The translations under genes and the position numbers were made by a program. Below are positions 17,401 to 26,240 of a stretch of DNA of 26,240 nt, one piece after another; the first letter of the stretch is position 1, and the number at the start of each line of letters is the position of its first letter. Source of the DNA: Ettlia oleoabundans (lineage: Eukaryota > Chlorophyta > Chlorophyceae > Chlamydomonadales); NCBI GenBank assembly GCA_019693395.1, contig JAAMXP010000076.1:1-26240 (forward strand), in the 5' to 3' direction. A model generated the notes under the pieces. It saw only the letters and a list, made by a program, of their open reading frames with translations. It did no database searches and had not been told where the DNA came from.

Positions 17401-19790
17401 GTCAAAGGTGAAATGCAGTCCGTGCCAGACCGGCCGTTCGGTGGTCGTCAGTGTGTTATGTGACGGAGCTCAACCTGGGGTGGCGTGGCATGGTCGCCAG
17501 TCACAGTGGTGTGGATGTTGGTTGCGCATTCACTGCCTCTATATGGTGTCCTGTGCTTCGCTGCTTGCAGCTGCTAACCGAAGGCCGGCCCAATGGTGTG
17601 TCTATTGAGGCTGAGGCATTGCGCATGGAGGTGACATTCCAGGATGGCAAGATCGTTGGCCGGAACTTTGTCGCCACACTGGGGTGCGTTGCCTGCAATC
17701 TAAATTGAACGAATGCATGGGATGATAGCTCCCATAGCTACCCGGGGGTAGTCTTCAAAAAAACGTGCCCCCACCCACCCACCCCACCCCCTCCTTTCGC
17801 CAGCACACACGCGCGCACGTCCACGTGCACGCCCACGCACGCGCCCACTCTTGCATTGCCGTTCTGCCGTTCTGCCGATCCACACAATTATTAGCCACCA
17901 GCAACACGTCATCCCAGTGCAGAAATTTGTGCCTGCCTGTGCTTGAGCTGGACAGTGGCGGGCAGCAGATCGATCTCTTGACATGTCTGGACCACGACTA
18001 TCACTTGAGGGTGAACAAGCTGCTGCCCATCAAAGCGGGCCCCACCAACGCACTCGAAGCAGCCTGGTGCTGCTTCAATGGCTTCAAGCTGGTAAGCCAT
18101 GCTGTTGATGACAGGCGTGCACATCTGGTTGGTGTGTCCTGCATTTTTCTGCTACGCCTGCTTCTTCGCTCTTCTTGTTGTCTCATCAACAGTGATGTTG
18201 TCATCAATCTTATGTCATCAATGTAAATCAGAGGTGATGCCATTGATACTGGGGTCTACACTGCACCACTATGGGCTCAAAGCAGCCTGGCTGCTGTTTG
18301 TTTCCTGTCCTGCAGAGCTCCTTCAACAGCGTGAAGCAGCTGCAGGGGATGGTCGCCTTCCAGGTTGCGGAGTGTGAAGAAGAGCAGCTGCGTCAGGTGA
18401 ATCATCCATGACAGACGGCACACCTTAGCACCAACGTTCAAGTTGGCCGGCAGTGTACTGTAGCAGCAACTGTCCATCTGTTGCTGCACTCTGGTGTGCC
18501 TATCCATGCAGAAGCTGGGCAAGGCAGACCTTGGCAAGATGCGGCGTGAGGAGTACCTGGCAAACATCTTTGTGAGCCGCATCAGTACCGCTAGGCCATG
18601 TATTTGGGCAGGCAGTTGATAAACTGGTTTACGACGCTGTATATTCCCCTTGCTTTCTACCACAAGATTGGACTGATGCGTCTGGAATACAGCGAATGTG
18701 TGTCTGCCAAGCTGCAGGAGGAGAGGTGGCGCTATGGGCTGCTGGACCTGCAGATGCTAGCTGAGGCCACCTTGCAGGATGCAGACGCCGGCTTTCTCAT
18801 TTGGACCACCCGCATTGCGCCGTCCTCCTCTCCGGCCCGGCCGCTCTTTGAGGCCTACTACCTTCCCAGCACCCCACTGCAGCAGGCAGCCCCAACCAAG
18901 CGTGAGCAGTGGGCCAGCCAACTACACGCGTGGATGACTGCTCTGTGTTGGTGGTGCTGGTAGGGCAAGCCCAGTGCAAACAGAGCCTTCTAGCAAGGAT
19001 GTACAAGCAGGGCTGTTTCAACCCCAGTTTGTCTTTTGAACCCGCCTACACACGCACACACCTTGTGGCGCCCCCTGCTTGTTCAAACCGCTGCCACTTC
19101 TGTGCGCGCAGGCATACTTAAGGTGTACCCCATGATAGTGCTATCGGAGCTGGTGCAGGGCTGCGTCAGCCCGCTGTTCCAGCCACTGTTCAAGTGCTCA
19201 CGTGAGCTGCGCAATCTGGAGCCAAGCAGCTCCACGCTAAGCCCAAGAGATACCGAGCTGCACAAGGGTAAGAACTTGTGGAAAGCATGCATGTACTGCG
19301 CATGGCAACAGGAACAGTTACAGAAGGTGCTTTGGTTGGCCTTCTCAACAGCCAACGTATTCAGTCAGGCGCTTTGGCCTTCGCACCGTGCACGGAGACG
19401 CTTTGCTGCATTGCTGGACACCCTATAAGTGCGCTGGCCACCAACGTTGTGTCACCTTGCACGGCACACATGCACACTGCAGGGGAGTCTTACTTGCTGC
19501 GAAAGCGTGGCATTGACGCAATGGGCGACAGCCGCGAGCCGCGCAGCAATGGCAAGCCATCCATGGCCACCAGCACAGGCAGGCCAGCCATGACAATCGG
19601 CAACAACAAGCCTGCCCCTACTGGTTCTTTCCTAGGTGGTAGCACAGCTAATTCTCAAGCACGGCGCTCTAGGAATTTACGGGACGAGCGAGAGGTGGCA
19701 GACTTCCTAGAGCAACTGGCCCTGGCGGCAGCTGACTGCGCGCCCGGCGGCAGCGATGAGGCGGGGCCCTCCAAGCGCTCACGCTACTGA
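11469..19790 (+). CDS. Large dynamin-superfamily GTPase, SLIP-GC/NUGGC-like
   Basis: Exons: 11469-11608, 11697-12141, 12387-12465, 12595 (or 12547)-12756, 12988-13157, 13326-13415, 13519-13629, 13844-14011, 14207-14435, 14706-14927, 15096-15278, 15419-15528, 15722-15875, 15987-16101, 16190-16267, 16385-16457, 16561-16671, 16861-17058, 17231-17407, 17571-17683, 17923-18091, 18316-18396, 18512-18571, 18667-18901, 19112-19267, 19483-19790; 1378 aa. Strand VRVVVLA leads into the P-loop AKNGVGKST (about residue 46). The G2 region is LLPVSSRRGTTTQVEIRI (Thr near 160-162), G3 is LIDQPGMDD (about 345), followed by DHVLAVSQKNLGAD. The G4 strand reads RLIVLHYPES, not the usual TKxD, and a VMPATYCSL block sits where SLIP-GC proteins have the G5-like VSAxxY. 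The remainder, about 450-1280, is charged and mostly helical; the tail is Gly/Ser-rich and basic (SKRSRY end), possibly a nuclear signal. The start has A at -3 and G at +4. Intron 1 has CT in place of GT. The GTPase class is moderately sure; the role is unknown. Confidence 0.72.
11609..11696 (+). other. GTPase intron 1 with CT instead of GT at the donor
   Basis: The upstream exon ends GCC AA and the next bases are CTGAGC, followed in frame by a TGA stop. The intron ends in a normal GTGCAG acceptor before AAACGGCGTTGGG, which encodes NGVGK. Only a join after base 11608 gives both the right phase and a valid P-loop. A G at 11609 would make GTGAGC, a strong donor. No other GT in the last codons of exon 1 has the required phase. 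Confidence 0.6.
16268..16384 (+). other. GC-AG intron in the GTPase gene
   Basis: The donor reads AG/GCAAGC, a close match to the GC-AG class (AG/GCAAGT), and the acceptor is GCTGCAG. Ending the exon at the nearby GTAAAT donor (16288) would leave the phase wrong for the next exon, EQLSAAEARAVKGT. The GC donor gives the right phase and an uninterrupted helical sequence (RKHI then SEQLSAAEA). Confidence 0.6.
17768..17850. repeat. Low-complexity C-rich and CACGC-rich tract in a GTPase intron
   Basis: A run of CCCA/CCCCA units (17768-17791) is followed after a short gap by alternating CACACGCGCG and CACGC units up to about 17850. It lies entirely in the intron 17684-17922. The RNA would be C-rich; the opposite DNA strand could form a G-quadruplex. 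No coding meaning is seen. Confidence 0.8.
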
Positions 19791-20056
19791 GACTGAAGAT
19801 TGCTGCAACCTTGCTGCAAAATGGAAGGCTTGTGGTAGGCGACGTCCCATTGGCCCCAACCTTGGAACAGGCAGCGGGCTGAACGCGTTGACGCTCTGGT
19901 TGCAGTACATTCTGGTACTAGAACTCACTGTAGCCCTTTTTCAGGCACTCATTGTAGCCCATTCTCACTGTGCCGTCACTCTCTTAAACGCTCAATTGGT
20001 CTAAGATCGCAATTGTCACCCACGGATCGAGGTACGGCGCGACAAGCCGTTGTAGA
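19791..20056. other. Intergenic spacer between the GTPase and D-ribulose kinase genes
   Basis: This 266-bp stretch holds the GTPase 3' UTR and the kinase promoter. It contains two imperfect copies of a CACT...TGTAGCCC element near 19926 and 19946. I see no canonical TGTAA polyadenylation signal, no TATA box and no credible extra coding frame. Confidence 0.5.
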
Positions 20057-22478
<2,422 letters not shown>

Positions 22479-22636
22479 CTTAACCAAGATGTTGGGCTCT
22501 GCGGCCAGTGAGCCTTGCTGGCCTACCATAAACTTCCATCTATCAGTTAGCGAGCACTCCATATTCAACAGCGGCTGATCGTGACAAGGCAGCTCCCCTG
22601 ACAACCCTCATTACCCACATAGGCCCATTGCCATAT

Positions 22637-22641
22637 TGTAA
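22637..22641 (+). terminator. Possible polyadenylation signal (TGTAA) of the kinase gene
   Basis: TGTAA, the usual green-algal polyadenylation signal, occurs about 160 nt after the kinase stop codon, in an AT-richer patch. A second TGTAA overlaps the last codons before the stop (near 22469) and is less likely to be used. The motif is short, so chance occurrence is possible. Confidence 0.3.
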
Positions 22642-22774
22642 TTATTGCATTTCGATTTCTATTTGATTGATTCACCGCTGTTTGTACAGTGGACTGCCTG
22701 GCCCTGTTTCCCTTCCTGCCGAGCTGCACCCATGTCGTCACCTTGCCCAGCTGGACCCTCCACTTCCTGCCACC

Positions 22775-24016
22775 ATGTCGAAAGTGTTGTCTTGCGATCT
22801 GGTGCCAGGAAAATTCAACAGGTATCGTCCCTGAGAATGGCATCTGGAAGGCTCTGGGAAATGGGTATCTGCGCCGCAGCACGGGACGGGAGCCCAGCAC
22901 AGGAACCTCCCATATGTCAATTCTTCGGGGGGCATTTACCATTCTCGCCGCTTTGCACCCGTGTAATGACACTACAAATGGTCTTTGGCCGACAGGGACA
23001 GGGTCTTGCCGGCCACAGGCGACCCGGCCATCACCCATCCCGCGCTTGGGCGGTGCCTTCCTCCGGCCCTTGAAAACCTGCAAACCATCTCGAAACCAAT
23101 CAAAACAGTGATTTACTTTGGGCGGTTTAAGGCGAAAGGCTTTGCATCCGACGGGTGTGAACGTACCTCTTGCCCCCGCCGCAACTGCGCCTGCCACACC
23201 AATCAGCAGGCAGAATGCCAACAAAGAAGGCGGGAGCAACAGCAAAAGGTTGGCGCATGCTATAAGCATGTCATGGGGGCACAAGAGCTGCTGGCCAACC
23301 TCGTCTAACTTGGGCGCTGGGTTGTTGGTTGCCGCTATACAGCACATGCGCGTGAACGCTGTTCCGCCACTGCCGCTTAGCAATACACTTGTCGCTTCGG
23401 CTCTTGCTGCTGCAACATATCATTCTGCGAGTTCCAGAAGCTACATAAGAAGTTGCTGCATGTTTGGAAAACAATTAGTCCCTCTTATCACAGCCTGCAG
23501 CCATAGCTGCTACCGCCTCCATCACGTTACTGCTGGCACTGTCGTCGTCCGAGCGCAACAGACTACGGGACGGGGCCGCAGAAAAGCTCGAGTAGCAGAT
23601 GGTTGCGACAGGCGTGGACGGAGGAGGGTAGGCGACTCTCACCTTTGATCTGTTCAAAGTAGTCAGAGAGCTGTGCGCAACGCAGCACCCAGCTGGCAGC
23701 CTCAGTCTGTCGTTGGTGCAAACAGTTTCAGGCACAGCTGGCCAAGGGGGAAGCAGGCGGCATCGGTAGCGGCGTGCAACTACACCGTAGCTGCACCTGC
23801 AGTCGCTGCCCTCGCCGCCCAGCGCATAAGCGCCGCCCCTGCGCATCGGTCATTGCACAAGGGAGAGTATGCACTGCTATAAGGCACGGTATAGCGCCCA
23901 GTTGAGCCCCTCACGGGTGCTTGGCAGTCCCACTCCGCGTCAACGGCTCCCCAGTGCTCGCTTCAGGGCTCGAAATAAAGTACATTCAGAACTATACAAA
24001 CAAGCATACCGTTTAG
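22775..24016 (+). CDS. Candidate small spliced gene of unknown function
   Basis: I do not recognise this protein and the model is tentative. Exons 22775-22821, 22996-23154, 23686-23765 and 23928-24016 join with GT-AG introns and matching phases to encode 124 residues. The ATG has a very good context (CCACCATGT). Protein-like blocks are VLSCDLVPGKFNR, ENLQTISKPIKTVIYFGRFK, LAASVCRWCKQFQAQLAKGE and LASGLEIKYIQNYTNKHTV. If exon 2 is left unspliced, the frame instead runs to a stop at 23306-23308, giving 119 residues with a low-complexity end. A competing minus-strand exon overlaps 23643-23706 (EAASWVLRCAQLSDYFEQIK). A signal-peptide-like minus-strand frame lies at about 23270-23165. Only one of these readings can be right at each place. 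Confidence 0.28.
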
Positions 24017-24050
24017 TGTAAGCCAGACGGTATTCCACACCGCGTGTGAG

Positions 24051-24624
24051 GTGCGCCAGAAAGGTGCTGGCGTGGCTGGCGTGGCACCCCTGCTTCGTCG
24101 CTGCCCAACACTTGTCTCGTCCAAGGATGACCAGCCCTTTTTTGATCAGCATCGTAACAACGACCAAGTACGTGACTTGTCTCCCCTCATCTCGTATCGC
24201 TGGTGCCGCCTACACCTTATTAACGCGGCGTCCTAGCTGGGGTGTCGAGGGGCTGTCAGCAGTACTGGCTCACCTTCGTCCATTATTCCTCACGCTCGCA
24301 CGCAGCACAGGCAAGGTTAAGGGCTTTAGTGCGGCTTGCATGGTGCGCATGTTTCTTTGGCTCAATACTGCAGTGCAAGAGCGCGGGTTGTGCTTCTGCA
24401 GGGCGTTTTTCGCCCAGTGAGGACTCATGCCCGTGTGCTGAAGAACCAAAAGCAATTGGTGGCAGCAGGAGGGCTGAGCAGCCGGTTCTGGATTCCAGGC
24501 TGGTGTGAGGTGAGGCAGGTTGGCTTCCAGGCGACGGTGCTTAGGAGACAGCTGGCAATTGCGGCGGCGTCAGCGTTGGATTAGCTTCTTGATCCTGTGT
24601 GCTTTGCAGGCAGCAAATCTGTAA
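24051..24624 (+). CDS. Candidate spliced coding exons of unknown gene (5' end unresolved)
   Basis: Four in-phase pieces look coding: about 24051-24167 (ends SSKDDQPFFDQHRNNDQ before GTACGTGA), 24263-24310 (YWLTFVHYSSRSHAAQ, then a GC donor reading CAG/GCAAGG), 24402-24509 (VLKNQKQLVAAGGLSSRF, then GTGAGG) and 24610-24624 (four codons and TAA). Together they make about 95 residues, but no ATG is found at the 5' end, so either an upstream exon is missing or the pieces belong to a neighbouring gene. The family is not recognised. The last piece ends 57 bp before the ATG of the next gene; an unusually short intron (24621-24671) could in principle join the two. Confidence 0.25.
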
Positions 24625-24681
24625 GTGAAGGGACAGTACATAGCTGAGGCTTGGGCCCAGTGGCGTGGCAGTGCAGCTGCG

Positions 24682-26231
24682 ATGCTGGCGCCCCTGGTAG
24701 CGCTGCCGCGGCACCCTGCGGCCGTGGAGGAGGATAAGGAGTTCCAGAACCCGCTGGCCTCCCACGCTTTGAAAGGGTTGGTGGTGGACCATGCAGTGCA
24801 TGCTCAGAAGGGCAAGAGTGCCACCACAGCCGACGGGCATGGGCGGAAACCCAGCTCTGAGAGCAGCATCGGCGCTCCCAGCAGTGGGGGCAGCAGCTGT
24901 GGCAGAAGCTTTCACCTACGCCGCATGACCCAGGACCTTGTAGAAATCCTGGAGTCAATGTCAGGGAACCTGCAGCAGCAATCCCAACTTGAGCGATCGC
25001 AGACAGGTGAGACCTGCCTTTTGGCCCCCCCACCGCCGACAACCGCACGTTCAAGGTTTTCCGCATGTGCCGGCTTCCCGCCCCGACTGACCTACCCACT
25101 ACTACTGCCAATGCACAGGCGCATCAGCAAGCGCAGAAGGCTGTCATGATACTGCCATCACGGCCCGGGGTGATTCTGTGGCAACGATGGCAGACCTTGA
25201 AGTTGGAAATGGCAGCAGCAACAGTGGCAGCAGGGGTGGCAGCGATGTTGAAGCTGTTGGCCCAGTGCAGCATGTGCGGCGCCTCACTGCCACCCTTGTG
25301 GACATCTTGCGCCACGTCACCGCCACAACGTCAGTGCCAGCACAGCAGCGGGATCAGCAACACAGCCAGGTGGGTGATGCAGTGGCGGACGCAGTGGCGA
25401 CACCCTGCATATGTTCCTTTTCAGTTTGATAGCAACATCAGGCCTGAGTATCGCATGTTTTGGCTCTTTTTGCTTGAAGGATGGCGAACAGGAGATATTA
25501 CCGCTGCAGGAGAGCACCAGCCTGCTGTTGGACAATGCCAGCGAGGTGTCGTATGAATCCAAGCTGAGCCTCTCCAGCAGCAGCATGGACGCCGCCACAG
25601 CGCTGCTTCGGGCCGCTTTCGTCAAGGACGAGTATAGGGGTGGGTGCCACTGCTGGCTGCTGCCTTGTGGGTTTCCTACTAGTTTGTTATGAGCTGTCTG
25701 GCTGCCACGAACCATTGTGGGAGCGCTTTTGGGTGGTTAGCAATATTTCTGCATACTTGTGATATCATTTGCACGATTATCTCTTTGTGTGTGTGCAGGT
25801 GATGATGTAAAGCCTTTTTATGCCGAGACTTTTGTGACCGCCAGCAGCCGACGTGTGGAGGAGCTGGAGGAGGGGGTCCCCACCGCTGCAAATGCAACTG
25901 CAACAGATGCCGCTGGTGATACAGGTGTTGCAGACCCCCAAATGTTACTTGTTCTTAACCCGGCCTGCTTCCCAGCTGATGAGTTGGGTGGAGCATAGCT
26001 GCCTGGTCCCAGCAGGCTGGGCAAACATACTCATTTGTGCTTACAAACCTCCGCAATTATTGCAACTCCGGTGCGTTTCACTGCAGAGGCGCTGCCCATA
26101 CCTCACCGGCTGAAGAAGAGACGGACCATCAACTGGTGGGGGCTCTTTGTTTATATCTTCTTCATTGCGGCGTTTGTGTTCTACGTGTGGGCCCGAGCTT
26201 CACACACGCTGGGGCTGGGACCTATGCTTTG
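24682..26231 (+). CDS. Serine-rich protein with a C-terminal-side transmembrane segment (continues past right edge)
   Basis: Family not recognised. Exons 24682-25006, 25119-25369, 25480-25639, 25799-25924 and 26087-26231 join in phase (335 codons so far). The start is the first ATG after an in-frame TAA at 24622. Residues 1-300 are rich in Ser, Gln and acids with no obvious fold, probably cytosolic and disordered. Two related stretches each hold a short hydrophobic helix (MTQDLVEILESMSGN and RLTATLVDILRHVTA), perhaps a duplicated element. A basic patch (PHRLKKRR) then precedes a strong membrane segment (WWGLFVYIFFIAAFVFYVWA) and RASHTLGLGPMLW. By the positive-inside rule the N-terminus should be cytosolic. 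The TM-plus-RxxxTL pattern faintly recalls membrane-bound family 2 glycosyltransferases, but no catalytic domain is in view. The last codons read TGG TGA, but TG/GTGAGT is also a strong donor, so the gene probably continues. Confidence 0.6.
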
Positions 26232-26240
26232 GTGAGTCCA

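Noticed and set aside
22565..23383. Long open frame on the minus strand (272 codons)
   Set aside because: It opens with a non-ATG codon, its codon use (many AGA and AAA) differs from the confident genes, the peptide resembles nothing I know, and parts conflict with a better-phased plus-strand model.

Overview
The window looks like nuclear DNA of a green alga, most likely a trebouxiophyte (Chlorella/Coccomyxa-like). This rests on moderately GC-rich, intron-dense genes with introns of roughly 90-300 nt ending in TGCAG, some GC-AG introns, and a plastid-type D-ribulose kinase of the plant/cyanobacterial kind with an N-terminal extension resembling a transit peptide. I see no rRNA, tRNA, CRISPR array or transposon. 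The lineage is inferred from these traits, not from a database comparison.

Layout. (1) 36-4383, minus strand: the 5' part of UPF2, a core factor of nonsense-mediated mRNA decay, in nine exons; the gene runs off the left edge. (2) 5000-11067, plus strand: a FAN/NSMAF-type BEACH protein with a PH-like N-terminus, a PH-BEACH/GRAM domain and a BEACH domain. An armadillo-like helical region follows where FAN proteins normally carry WD40 repeats. It shares a short divergent promoter region with UPF2. (3) 11469-19790, plus strand: a very large dynamin-superfamily GTPase of about 1378 residues in 26 exons. It most resembles the SLIP-GC/NUGGC type, and its first intron lacks a normal GT donor. (4) 20057-22478, plus strand: a D-ribulose kinase (XK-1 type, FGGY fold) of 473 residues in seven exons. 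(5) 22479-24681: a poorly resolved stretch with two weak candidate spliced genes. (6) 24682 to beyond the right edge, plus strand: a serine-rich protein whose fifth visible exon encodes a transmembrane segment.

Exon models were built by hand from splice sites and reading-frame phase. For UPF2, the GTPase, the kinase and gene 6, the phases close across the listed exons. The weakest junctions are 8317/8551 in the BEACH gene, intron 1 and the exon starts near 12595 and 16861 in the GTPase, and everything in 22479-24681. The genes do not form one pathway: RNA surveillance, membrane traffic, a large GTPase and sugar phosphorylation sit side by side, as is usual in algal nuclear genomes. The most unusual items are the SLIP-GC-like GTPase with degenerate nucleotide-binding motifs and a broken-looking donor in its P-loop, and the BEACH-armadillo architecture.
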